A stretch of DNA of 15,168 nucleotides from Ceratorhiza oryzae-sativae (lineage: Eukaryota; Basidiomycota; Agaricomycetes; Cantharellales; Ceratobasidiaceae). Under the pieces are notes generated by a model. That model saw only the letters and a list, made by a program, of their open reading frames with translations, was not told where the DNA came from and ran no database searches. Positions 1 to 6,312 of this stretch are shown here, piece by piece; within the stretch, counting starts at the first letter, position 1; every line of letters starts with the position of its first letter. The translations under genes were made by a program, and so were the position numbers. The stretch spans positions 1-15,168 of the forward strand of contig JARWMV010000215.1 of NCBI GenBank assembly GCA_030998015.1, read 5' to 3'.

Positions 1-27
1 ACGTGCAACAACTTCACGCTTGAGGCG
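1..27 (+). repeat. Family B fragment at window edge
   Basis: The window opens with half of the GTTGTTGCACGTACGTGCAAC-type palindrome followed by CTTCACGCTTGAGGCGG. The same material occurs, with the palindrome complete, at 12951-13000 on the opposite strand. This is a truncated or window-cut copy of family B. The text after it (28-60, GAGCTGCGATCGTAGGCG) is a short block seen again at 786-825, 6011-6050 and 13610-13635. Confidence 0.7.
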
Positions 28-101
28 GAGCTGCGATCGTAGGCGTGCACGGGTTAGATTTAGAGGGGCCCTGATATTTCAAACCGAACCCCTTAATTAT
101 G

Positions 102-246
102 CCTGACCCGTCCCCTAGAAGTTGTTGCACGTACGTGCAACAATTTCACGCTTGTAGAGGAGACGTCTGTGTGCGGCTTAAGCCGTACACAGACGGCTCC
201 GAAGCTTGAGGGTGAATACTCTTCGACAGGGTTAGGGTAGCTTTTC
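102..246 (+). repeat. Family B hairpin element, type 1 tail; one arm of a 145-bp inverted repeat
   Basis: In order the element contains a 22-bp perfect palindrome centred on CACGTACGTG, a CACGCTTGTAGAGG linker that can pair with the CCCCTAGAAG left flank, and a long hairpin with arms GTCTGTGT and ACACAGAC around GGCTTAAGCC. Its tail is CTTGAGGGTGAATACTCTTCG followed by ACAGGGTTAGGGTAGC. The whole 145 bp recurs in inverted orientation at 5030-5174. Other copies of the B core lie at 2283-2386, 5583-5687 and 8232-8324. Confidence 0.9.
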
Positions 247-1154
247 TGTTCAATTTTAGTCAATCACACTTTATCCGCCCTGTTGGAAAAGGGGAAGAAA
301 AGTTCAGGGAATGATTGTTTTAAAAGGGCGTGCTCCGCGGACTACGTAGATAGGCCCAGAAGGAAGTGGATTTTTGTTTAAAGTCTTCTGGAGGAGAATA
401 ATCTCCATCTGGAAGACGACCCTTTTTCAGAGGATGGGGTACCATACCAATTTAAAATTTAGACAGAATTGGAACCTATTGAGTACGGCATTACTCCTTG
501 TCGTCAGCCCGCGGCGGGTCAAGGTCTTAGACAAAATGGGGTGATATTAGTGGGACCCTACAATTAATGCTAGGGCCCGTGGTCAATTAGGAGTTCTGTA
601 TTGTAGATGCCGCGACATGGGCGGCAATTGCCGCCGTCCTGTCGGCTTTGTCACGCCTCATCTTCGTTTGTAGGGCGCGGGCTATGCCATGGTTCTCAAA
701 AGATTTTCAATTCTAAATATTTAGCCGCGCAGGACCAGCTCTGCGGTCTTTGTATACCAAGAACATGGCTTCGGAAATGTTTATAACTTGAGGCGGAGCT
801 GCGATCGTAGGCGGGCACGGGTAAGAAACATCATTAAAAAAGCGGGCTTTAATTAAAACAAGGCCTGCTTTATTACAATAATAACTCTTCAATCCCCCTA
901 CGACCCGACGGGAAATTGACGTCTGCAAAAAAGTCAGTTGGTCTGACCAGATCAACTTCCGTCAATTGAAATATTGAAGCAGGTTGGTCTAGTCAGATCA
1001 ACCTGGTTACCTGGAGCAGCAAGTATTAAGCCATGCTGCCCACGGGGTTATGTTTCTAGGTCATTTTTATTATGATCCCAGCTGGTCCTTCGGTTGAAAA
1101 ACCTAGAAATTTAATACGAAACATGAAGTCATAAGATCGAAAACACAAATTACC
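247..1154. other. Spacer without a recognisable gene; repeat fragments
   Basis: No tRNA, rRNA or protein gene is recognised here. It holds fragments of repeats seen elsewhere: CGGCGGGTC...AAACAAAATGGGGT at 512-545 matches 4521-4557; the block with GAGCTGCGATCGTAGGCGGG at 786-825 matches 6009-6050; and a hairpin unit at 911-968 matches 11496-11552. The last 150 bases are AT-rich and run to a possible ATG at 1155 for the broken endonuclease. They could be intron sequence 5' of it, but I could not find convincing group I core elements. Confidence 0.6.
911..968. repeat. Family K hairpin with nested GTTGGTCTGACC palindrome
   Basis: Outer arms AATTGACG and CGTCAATT enclose an inner palindrome-like GTTGGTCTGACCAGATCAAC. 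An almost identical copy lies at 11496-11552, with one extra A at the start. Related inner hairpins without the outer arms are at 979-1005 and near 5273-5292. The inner and outer parts therefore behave as separable modules. Confidence 0.8.
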
Positions 1155-1177
1155 ATGAAAAATAATTTATTAAACAG

Positions 1178-1352
1178 CCCGCGCGCGTTAGTTGCTGGTG
1201 GGACTTGTCCCACCAACCAACGTGAGCAATCGCAACCGTTTGCGATTGCTAGTGCGCGGCATAATATCGATATTTAGCCGCCGGCTGAAAATGACGAACG
1301 GTCGTCATTTTCTACGAGGGAATCTTTAGGATTCCCTCTAACGCCGGCGGGG
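1178..1352 (+). repeat. Family A composite element, full copy (+)
   Basis: This is a 175-bp element made of two similar modules. Module 1 has outer arms CCGCGC and GCGCGG enclosing two hairpins, TGGTGGGAC/GTCCCACCA and AGCAATCGCAA/TTGCGATTGCT. The linker AATATCGATATT is itself a palindrome. Module 2 has outer arms CCGCCGGC and GCCGGCGG enclosing GAAAATGACGA/TCGTCATTTTC and GAGGGAATC/GATTCCCTC. Each module can fold as a three-way junction. This copy sits just after a possible endonuclease start codon (ATG at 1155) and directly before the open endonuclease frame. Confidence 0.95.
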
Positions 1353-1855
1353 AATTACTTTCCAAAATCAAACTGTTCAAACACGGGGCCTTTCCAGTCT
1401 AGAGCGATCGAAATTTGTTCTTTCCCAATACCACAAAGATATACTAATTGGTCTTATTTTGGGTGATTTGAATTTTAGAAAAGGTAAAGGGGGTGTAAAT
1501 GTATTATTAAAATTTGAACAAGGGCTAATTCACAAGGATTATCTTTTTCACCTGTTCGACTTATTCATAACTTATTGCCTTACTGCTCCTAAAACTCAGA
1601 GCCGGGTTCTTAAAACACGGCCCGGGATGGAGTATGGTTCTGTATATTTTAGAACTTATTCGTTGCCTTGTTTTACCGAATTCCATAACTTATTTTACAT
1701 TGAAGGTAACAAAATAATTCCTAACAACATCGGTGAGTTATTAACGCCTTTAGGGCTCGCCTATTGGCTGTGTGATGACGGTGGTTTCTGTAATAAAAAC
1801 CGAGTAATTTATCTTTCCACAAATTGTTTTACTTTGGCCGAGGTAAATCTTTTAG

Positions 1856-1989
1856 CCCCCTCGAGAATCGATGTAGATTTGCCTTCGCAAATCATCGATT
1901 CTCGGCGAGGTATTGCCTCGGAATCAGACGCCGCGCGCACGCCAGGGCCGCCTTGGCTTAAGCCAAGGCGTTCGCAGGCGTGCACGGGT
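1856..1989 (+). repeat. In-frame insert of families E, D (empty form) and H inside the endonuclease
   Basis: A chain of three modules separates residues EVNLL from HKWNL. First is E: TCGAGAATCGATG with a nested GATTTGCC/TTCGCAAATC hairpin. Next is a family D site without its inner hairpin (GAGGTATTGCCTCGG). Last is family H (CGCGCGCACGCCAGGG to GGCGTGCACGGGTC). The E part is the reverse complement of 3434-3475. The insert adds about 44 residues without a stop. From remembered family members, about five ordinary residues seem to be missing at the junction. Confidence 0.8.
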
Positions 1990-2070
1990 CATAAATGGAA
2001 TTTAAATTGCACCATTAACAAAAATGGGGCCGGTTTTAGAATTCCATCCAAATCATTACCTGTGATACAG

Positions 2071-2487
2071 CCCCACAGAATCGTCGCCCGCCGGCGTTAG
2101 AGGGAATCCTAAAGATTCCCTCGTAGAAAATGACGACCGTTCGTCATTTTCAGCCGGCGGCTAAATATCGATATTATGCCGCGCACTAGCAATCGCAAAC
2201 GGTTGCGATTGCTCACGTTGGTTGGTGGGACAAGTCCCACCAGCAACTAACGCGCGCGGGCCTTCGCAAAGCACCGATTCTTGACCCGTCCCCTAGAAGT
2301 TGTTGCACGTACGTGCAACAATTTCACGCTTGTAGAGGAGACGTCTGTGTGCGGCTTAAGCCGTACACAGACGGCTCCGAAGCACTCCGCGCTTAGGCCG
2401 CCCTGCGGGCGATCAAAGAGCGCGGAGGGGAAGAGGTTCCCTAGCAGCGTGTACTTGTACACGCTGACGACAGGGTTAGGGTAGGAG
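2071..2487 (+). repeat. 417-bp inverted repeat, left arm (families A, B and C)
   Basis: Positions 2071-2487 match the reverse complement of 5482-5898. The one difference I found is at 2077. The block contains a family A element on the minus strand (2087-2260), a short CCTTCGCAAAGCACCGATTC linker, a family B core (2283-2386), a family C element (2385-2427), a hairpin CAGCGTGTAC/GTACACGCTG, and ACAGGGTTAGGGTAGGAG. It lies within the region that splits the endonuclease. The 3.0 kb between the arms could invert by homologous recombination. Confidence 0.93.
2087..2260 (-). repeat. Family A composite element, full copy (-)
   Basis: This is the reverse complement of the 1178-1352 element, with both three-way-junction modules and the AATATCGATATT linker present. 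With the copy at 1178 it forms a large inverted pair flanking the readable part of the endonuclease gene. Confidence 0.95.
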
Positions 2488-2545
2488 TTCTCTCTCTTCC
2501 CTTTCAGCTGCTCCCCAATGATTGCAATGCGCGCCACAAGACGAG

Positions 2546-2588
2546 CCCCCGCTTAGGCCGCCCTTCGGGCGATCAAAGAGCGCGGAGA
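2546..2588 (-). repeat. Family C element with changed inner loop
   Basis: Outer arms CGCGCT/AGCGCG enclose a GCCC-TTC-GGGC hairpin. Most copies have TGC instead of TTC, so the change falls in the loop and leaves pairing intact. It lies directly before the last codons of the broken endonuclease. An ATGATTGCAATGCGCGCCAC fragment of family J precedes it at 2518-2537. Confidence 0.85.
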
Positions 2589-2698
2589 ATTGTTAAAGAA
2601 CATAATGCCTTCAATGATGCTTTACAAAATTGGTCTTTAAGTCCCCTTCCCGCTTTCCGGGGGTTTTATTTTCCCTGGGTCAGGACCACAACCCTACC

Positions 2699-2771
2699 GC
2701 CGAAATAGTTTAATTGGTAAAACGATTTCCTTGTAAGATTTAAATGCTTGGTTCAACTCCAACTTTCGGCA
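2699..2771 (+). tRNA. trnT: tRNA-Thr (anticodon TGT)
   Basis: The 73-nt gene has a perfect 7-bp acceptor stem (GCCGAAA/TTTCGGC), TA at 8-9, a D-arm GTTT/AAAC, a seven-base loop CTTGTAA and a T-loop TTCAACT with four good T-stem pairs. The discriminator is A. The anticodon stem ATTTC/GATTT has two T-T oppositions and the first T-stem pair is C-C. The assignment therefore rests on the loop and the arm lengths. It lies just downstream of the endonuclease stop codon. Confidence 0.82.
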
Positions 2772-2811
2772 CTTATAAACCCTATCTCGTGTCAATTACT
2801 CTAGGGCAGCC

Positions 2812-2904
2812 CGCCGGCGGATACAGGTCCAGCAAGATTTTATAAATCTTGCATGGAAGCAAACCACGGAACGATGTTGACCGAGATAGAGACCAGACTA
2901 ATTT
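2812..2904. repeat. 93-bp direct repeat, copy 1
   Basis: This matches 8890-8982 with a single A/G difference. It begins with CGCCGGCGG, the terminal arm of family A, and contains a hairpin AGCAAGATTT/AAATCTTGC and then GGAAGCAAACCACGGAACG and ATGTTGACCGAGATAGAG. The right part slightly resembles SSU rRNA near helix 24 but lacks the conserved loop. I cannot assign a function. Confidence 0.9.
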
Positions 2905-2918
2905 ATTAGGTCTTCTGG

Positions 2919-3214
2919 GCAGCCGCATAGCGCGCTGCTGGGCAGCCGCATAGCGCGCTGCTGGGCAGCCGCATAGCGCGCTGCTGGGCAGCCGCATAGC
3001 GCGCTGCTGGGCAGCCGCATAGCGCGCTGCTGGGCAGCCGCATAGCGCGCTGCTGGGCAGCCGCATAGCGCGCTGCTGGGCAGCCGCATAGCGCGCTGCT
3101 GGGCAGCCGCATAGCGCGCTGCTGGGCAGCCGCATAGCGCGCTGCTGGGCAGCCGCATAGCGCGCTGCTGGGCAGCCGCATAGCGCGCTGCTGGGCAGCC
3201 GCATAGCGCGCTGC
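2919..3214. repeat. 23-bp tandem repeat array, 13 units
   Basis: The unit is GCAGCCGCATAGCGCGCTGC plus TGG. Twelve full units and a final one lacking TGG follow each other with no differences that I can see. Each unit can fold on itself, GCAGC pairing with GCTGC, and contains the palindrome AGCGCGCT. Because 23 is not a multiple of 3 and the unit lacks stops in the minus-strand frames, long open frames cross it in all three; these are side effects and not genes. Perfect identity suggests recent expansion. Confidence 0.97.
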
Positions 3215-3305
3215 AAAAATGAATCTCCACCTGGAAAACAAGAAATACTCCGCGCTTTACGTGGCCCTCTAAATCTAGGCACCGAATGTGAATTTATTTT
3301 ATTCC

Positions 3306-3352
3306 CTCCCGTGGGGTTAGGGACCGTCGGTCCGCTCGGGCCCATACCCCAC
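3306..3352 (+). repeat. Family G element (CCCGTGGGGT form)
   Basis: Outer arms CCCGTGGGGT and ACCCCACGGG enclose GGACCGTCGGTCC and GCTCGGGCCC. Related copies are at 6676-6728 and 12033-12078 in opposite orientation, and at 10071-10123 and 13482-13530 with changed outer arms (CCGTGGTGG/CCACCACGG). The two arm sequences differ at several positions but stay complementary. Confidence 0.88.
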
Positions 3353-3476
3353 GGGAGGCGCCTGATTCCTCGGAATCAGGCGCCGGAGGGGAGCGCGAGG
3401 CCGCGAAGCGGCGAGGTATTGCAATACCTCGCCGAGAATCGATGATTTGCGAAGGCAAATCTACATCGATTCTCGA
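3353..3476. repeat. Chained hairpins: GCGCCTGATTCC, GGCGAGGTATTGC and family E
   Basis: Three palindromes follow each other: GGCGCCTGATTCC/GGAATCAGGCGCC, GGCGAGGTATTGC/GCAATACCTCGCC, and a family E hairpin at about 3434-3475 (outer arms GAGAATCGATG/CATCGATTCTC, inner GATTTGC/GCAAATC). The second is family D without its usual inner hairpin. The E part in reverse complement is the one inserted in the endonuclease at 1862-1905. Confidence 0.85.
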
Positions 3477-3777
3477 GGGATTGATTGATTAAGCTTAGCC
3501 ATTCGTTTTTCTCTTGCTAATGGAGGAGGATTAAATTCCTCCAGTATTGAGTTGGTATGTTCAGACCGACTCTTTTTAATTAATATAAAAGAGACATAGT
3601 TTTTTATAAAAAAAAAACAGAACTTAACCGCTACATAAAATGAGAACATATTAAAGATCGATTTTAAATATATTACATGAAAAAGGATAGATCTATTCCA
3701 TTTGATTTAATTGGGGGAAAATTTAGGTACACTATTTTAAAATTGAGCAACTAACAAAATGTAACCGTCGACCCTTT
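3477..3777. other. AT-rich spacer, no gene recognised
   Basis: About 300 bases of ordinary AT-rich mitochondrial spacer sit between GC elements. A 62-codon minus-strand frame crosses part of it, but its C-terminal residues are read from the neighbouring family E element and it resembles nothing I know. The hairpin GGAGGATTAAATTCCTCC lies at 3524-3541. No tRNA or rRNA signature is seen. Confidence 0.6.
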
Positions 3778-3778
3778 C

Positions 3779-3918
3779 AAATGGACCCCCAATGATTGCA
3801 ATGCGCGCCACAAAACTTGTGGCGCCATTGACCCCCCACTTGGGGGGGCACTAGGGCCCAAAACCACCGTAAAGGTGCATTTCGGGCGTCCCCAGCGCGG
3901 CCGGCGTCTGATTCCGAG
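3779..3918 (+). repeat. Family J element, copy 1
   Basis: This block runs from AAATGGACCCCCAATGATTG through the GCGCCACAAAACTTGTGGCGC hairpin and a CCCCCCACTTGGGGGGG hairpin to CCCAGCGCGGCCGGCGTC. It recurs at 6522-6648. Copy 1 has an extra TAAAGGTGCATTTCG (about 3864-3878), and the G-run length differs by one or two. Both copies are preceded by ACCGTCGACCCTTTC and followed by a family D site. Confidence 0.88.
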
Positions 3919-3965
3919 GTACCCTGGAACTTAAAGTTCCAGGGTACCTCGCAATACCTCGCCGA
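3905..3965. repeat. Family D site, filled form
   Basis: The frame GCGTCTGATTCCGAG ... CAATACCTCGCC encloses a 33-bp inner hairpin at 3919-3951, with arms GGTACCCTGGAAC and GTTCCAGGGTACC. The same frame at 6635-6660 lacks the inner hairpin. Further filled copies are at 12133-12192 and 13142-13202. Variants with GGTAGCCTGGA and TCCAGGCTACC arms are at 4459-4507 and 10127-10188. Confidence 0.9.
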
Positions 3966-3972
3966 TTATTGG

Positions 3973-4021
3973 AGCCCTCCGCGCTTAGGCCGCCCTGCGG
4001 GCGATCAAAGAGCGCGGAGGG
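3973..4021 (-). repeat. Family C three-way hairpin element
   Basis: Arms CCCTCCGCGCT and AGCGCGGAGGG enclose a GCCCTGCGGGC hairpin and unpaired GATCAAAG. The same unit occurs at 2385-2427, 5534-5584, 6167-6214, 10901-10949 and 11174-11221, with a decayed version at 9583-9620. Confidence 0.9.
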
Positions 4022-4077
4022 GTCTCTATTGAAAATTACGATAATACGGAGTCCCCTGCCGCCCACGGCCGCTTTAG

Positions 4078-4608
4078 CGCTCTTCCGGCAAAAAGTCCTA
4101 GGTATAATTAATTGTACCTAGGCTTTTTGCAGGGGGAAAGTATTACCTTCCGGAAATTATATAGGTTTCCCCCTTCTGGTCCCATCTTAAGTCTATAAGG
4201 ACTTCTGAGTTGTTCAGAATTGGCAAACATGGTTAAATTCCAAGTTTTTCGCTAGCTCCGGGTAAAGATCTCGCAATGGTTCTCTTTGCGCGGTAGCGAA
4301 AAAGTAATATTCCGGATTCTTCGAATCGGAACCGGGCCGGCGGAGGATCGTGCTTGCACGATCGTTCGCCGGCCCTTCCGCCGCCTCCTGTCCCTCTAGG
4401 GCAGCTTAGGCAGCTGAGGCAGCTCCGCTCCCTGGATCTCTAGAGATCCAGGAGGCGGGGTATTGCGAGGTAGCCTGGACCCCCGAGGTTCCAGGCTACC
4501 TCGGAATCAAAGTCCATACGGCGGCGGGTCATGGGCCTTCGGTCCTTAAACAAAATGGGGTTATATTATTGATGAGATCGTAGTTCTCACCTAGGACGGG
4601 TTATATTA
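4078..4608. other. Spacer with several unclassified hairpins
   Basis: No gene is recognised. Hairpins include AAAAAGTCCTAGGTA/TACCTAGGCTTTTT (4090-4128), TTTTTCGCTAGC to GCGGTAGCGAAAAA (4245-4304), CCGGCGGAGGATCGTGC/GCACGATCGTTCGCCGG (4337-4373), CCTGGATCTCTAGAGATCCAGG (4430-4452) and a family D variant (4455-4507). The stretch at 4521-4563 duplicates 512-553 in part. The high density of independent stems leaves little room for coding sequence. Confidence 0.6.
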
Positions 4609-4685
4609 TGAGTTGTAGTTTAATTAGGAAAAACACCAATCTTTGGCGTTGGCTTCGCATACCAGTTCGAATCTGGTCGACTCAG
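4609..4685 (+). tRNA. trnQ: tRNA-Gln (anticodon TTG)
   Basis: Acceptor stem TGAGTTG/CGACTCA pairs over 7 bp with one T-G. The D-arm is GTTT/AAAC, the anticodon arm CCAAT-CTTTGGC-GTTGG, and the T-arm ACCAG-TTCGAAT-CTGGT is perfect. U1-A72 and discriminator G73 are the usual marks of Gln tRNAs. The variable region is eight bases (CTTCGCAT), longer than the common four or five, and is the main oddity. A family A element begins 31 bases downstream. Confidence 0.75.
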
Positions 4686-4716
4686 GTAAATTAACCCCTG
4701 CGGCCCTATATCCGCT

Positions 4717-4892
4717 CCCCGCCGGCGTTAGAGGGAATCCTAAAGATTCCCTCGTAGAAAATGACGACCGTTCGTCATTTTCAGCCGGCGGCTAAATATC
4801 GATATTATGCCGCGCACTAGCAATCGCAAACGGTTGCGATTGCTCACGTTGGTTGGTGGGACAAGTCCCACCAGCAACTAACGCGCGCGGGG
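4717..4892 (-). repeat. Family A composite element, full copy (-)
   Basis: This is the reverse complement of the 1178-1352 unit, with both modules intact. Flanks are GCTCCCC on the left and GGGGAGC on the right. GCTCCCC...GGGGAGC extends the palindromic outer arms, and GGCGGGGAGCGG also follows the copy at 7884. Confidence 0.95.
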
Positions 4893-4925
4893 AGCGGGCC
4901 GGGTGGCTCGCAGGGGCTCCGCCCG

Positions 4926-5001
4926 AAAACCCAAGGGAAAACCCAAGGGAAAACCCAAGGGAAAACCCAAGGGAAAACCCAAGGGAAAACCCAAGGGAAA
5001 A
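4926..5001 (+). repeat. 12-bp tandem repeat AAAACCCAAGGG, six units
   Basis: Six perfect head-to-tail units are followed by a final AAAA. As 12 is a multiple of 3, an open frame with repeating ENPR residues runs through it, but the frame is built from repeats on both sides and I do not call it a gene. It lies between a family A copy and a family B copy. Confidence 0.95.
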
Positions 5002-5029
5002 TCAATATTTCTCCGGGCCTGCGGTCAAT

Positions 5030-5174
5030 GAAAAGCTACCCTAACCCTGTCGAAGAGTATTCACCCTCAAGCTTCGGAGCCGTCTGTGTACGGCTTAAGC
5101 CGCACACAGACGTCTCCTCTACAAGCGTGAAATTGTTGCACGTACGTGCAACAACTTCTAGGGGACGGGTCAGG
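5030..5174 (-). repeat. Family B element, type 1; other arm of the 145-bp inverted repeat
   Basis: This is the reverse complement of 102-246, including the GAAAAGCTACCCTAACCCTG end and the CTAGGGGACGGGTCAGG end. I saw no mismatch. It keeps the CTTCGAAGCTTGAGGG-type tail rather than the family C middle found at 2385-2480. Confidence 0.93.
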
Positions 5175-5481
5175 AAAAATAGGGGTCATACTTCAATTTA
5201 GGAAGGGACGGCATTGGATGCCGTCCATCAAGTTAGAGAGGCGGCAAATCCAACCAAGTCTGCTTTTTAATTTAGTTGGTCTGTCCAGATCAAGTCCTTC
5301 AGACCCTCTCCGGATCCCCAAGGAGCCCTTCGGTCCCGGCGGGGTTGCTCCCTTGATTTAGCCTGGGCCCACGCCCTTTATGGAGGGTCCTCCTGACAAT
5401 CAGGGGAAATATTTCGGCGCACATATAACCCGGATGCAGGTTCCGAGGCCGCCCCTCTGGCAGCGAACGATCTTTGTAAAT
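5175..5481. other. Spacer with repeat fragments, no gene recognised
   Basis: GGGACGGCATTGGATGCCGTCC (about 5205-5226), followed by ATCAAGTTAGAG and GGCGGCAAAT, has a diverged copy at 11278-11320. AGTTGGTCTGTCCAGATCAA resembles the family K inner hairpin. The rest is mixed sequence with short stems such as CCTCCTGACAATCAGG. Nothing resembles an RNA gene or a conserved protein. Confidence 0.55.
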
Positions 5482-5898
5482 CTCCTACCCTAACCCTGTC
5501 GTCAGCGTGTACAAGTACACGCTGCTAGGGAACCTCTTCCCCTCCGCGCTCTTTGATCGCCCGCAGGGCGGCCTAAGCGCGGAGTGCTTCGGAGCCGTCT
5601 GTGTACGGCTTAAGCCGCACACAGACGTCTCCTCTACAAGCGTGAAATTGTTGCACGTACGTGCAACAACTTCTAGGGGACGGGTCAAGAATCGGTGCTT
5701 TGCGAAGGCCCGCGCGCGTTAGTTGCTGGTGGGACTTGTCCCACCAACCAACGTGAGCAATCGCAACCGTTTGCGATTGCTAGTGCGCGGCATAATATCG
5801 ATATTTAGCCGCCGGCTGAAAATGACGAACGGTCGTCATTTTCTACGAGGGAATCTTTAGGATTCCCTCTAACGCCGGCGGGCGACGATTCAGTGGGG
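5482..5898 (-). repeat. 417-bp inverted repeat, right arm
   Basis: This is the reverse complement of 2071-2487, with one difference noted. It contains the CAGCGTGTAC/GTACACGCTG hairpin, family C (5534-5584), family B (5583-5687) and a plus-strand family A (5709-5882). Small open frames inside it, identical to frames in the other arm, are artefacts of the repeat. Confidence 0.93.
5709..5882 (+). repeat. Family A composite element, full copy (+)
   Basis: Both modules and the AATATCGATATT linker are present, nearly identical to 1178-1352. It is part of the right arm of the 417-bp inverted repeat. Confidence 0.95.
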
Positions 5899-5977
5899 AG
5901 GTATAACCTAGAATTTATGCCGGGGCCGTCGCTACACGACGGTCTCCGGCGAAGACGGGTTACATTTTCCAAATGTG

Positions 5978-6003
5978 CTGTGTTACCGTATCTTATCCTT
6001 AAA
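5978..6003 (+). promoter_or_regulatory. Shared motif CTGTGTTACCGTATCTTATCC
   Basis: A run of about 26 bases reading TGTGTTACCGTATCTTATCC and then T/A-rich sequence is also found at 13870-13895, just upstream of the rps3-like start codon. It has no hairpin and is AT-balanced, unlike the GC elements. It could be a promoter, a processing signal or a duplicated leader. Sequence sharing is the only evidence. Confidence 0.35.
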
Positions 6004-6116
6004 TAAATATAACTTGAGGCGGAGCTGCGATCGTAGGCGGGCACGGGTAAGCAAAATTTTATCAGCAGAGGGGGGAAATCAGAGCTATTACAATTTGTTT
6101 TATCTGCTGAATTAAG

Positions 6117-6312
6117 CCTAACCCTGTCGTCAGCGTGTACAAGTACACGCTGCTAGGGAACCTCTTCCCCTCCGCGCTCTTTGATCGCCCGCAGGGCGGC
6201 CTAAGCGCGGAGGGCTCCCACTAATCGATGATTTGCGAAGGCAAATCTACATCGATTAGCGGGGGCCTGTAAGGGAAGAGTCCGATTTGGCGCAAATCGG
6301 GGGTCAGGAATC
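6117..6312 (+). repeat. 196-bp direct repeat, copy 1 (families C and E)
   Basis: This matches 10850-11045, with one A/G difference near the right end. It contains CCTAACCCTGTCGTCAGCG, the GTGTACAAGTACAC hairpin, family C, a family E hairpin at 6222-6258, GGGGGCCTGTAAGGGAAGAG, and CCGATTTGGCGCAAATCGG. The spacing to the second copy is 4.7 kb in direct orientation. Confidence 0.93.

Larger units (their letters stand above)
1354..2640 (+). pseudogene. LAGLIDADG homing endonuclease gene, invaded by GC elements
   Basis: The product would be a DNA endonuclease that promotes spread of its intron. The frame is open from just after the family A element. It carries HKDILIGLILGDLNFRK around 1430-1480 (first LAGLIDADG-type helix with its acidic residue), then FEQGLIHKDYLFHL, SLPCFTEFHNLFY, IIPNNIGELLTPLGLAYW and LCDDGGF (second motif), then HKWNLNCTINKNG and PSKSLPVIQ. 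This order is that of the LAGLIDADG_2 family found in fungal mitochondrial introns. TTG at 1459 is an internal Leu, not a start. A possible ATG is at 1155, upstream of an element. About 130 bp of GC hairpins (about 1856-1989) interrupt the protein but keep the frame. A block at 2071-2589 then cuts off the C-terminus, which resumes at 2590 as LLKNIMPSMMLYKIGL and stops at 2638. It is probably inactive unless the inserts are removed or bypassed. Confidence 0.85.

Noticed and set aside
2247..2537. Frames repeated at 2247-2537/2281-2484 and 5485-5722 that look like a conserved protein family
   Set aside because: Both arise from the 417-bp inverted repeat. Identity is at the DNA level and extends outside the frames.
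2919..3214. CRISPR array
   Set aside because: Units are head to tail with no unique spacers, in mitochondrial DNA, and no cas genes are present.
2782..3345. Three overlapping minus-strand frames of 110-187 codons with repeats such as AAQQRAMRLP
   Set aside because: They are the 23-bp tandem array read in three frames. No start context or homology, and the frames end where the array ends.
5805..6044. Minus-strand 79-codon frame ending near the family A copy
   Set aside because: It covers part of the inverted repeat and a repeated GATCGTAGGCGGG block, and no family is recognised.
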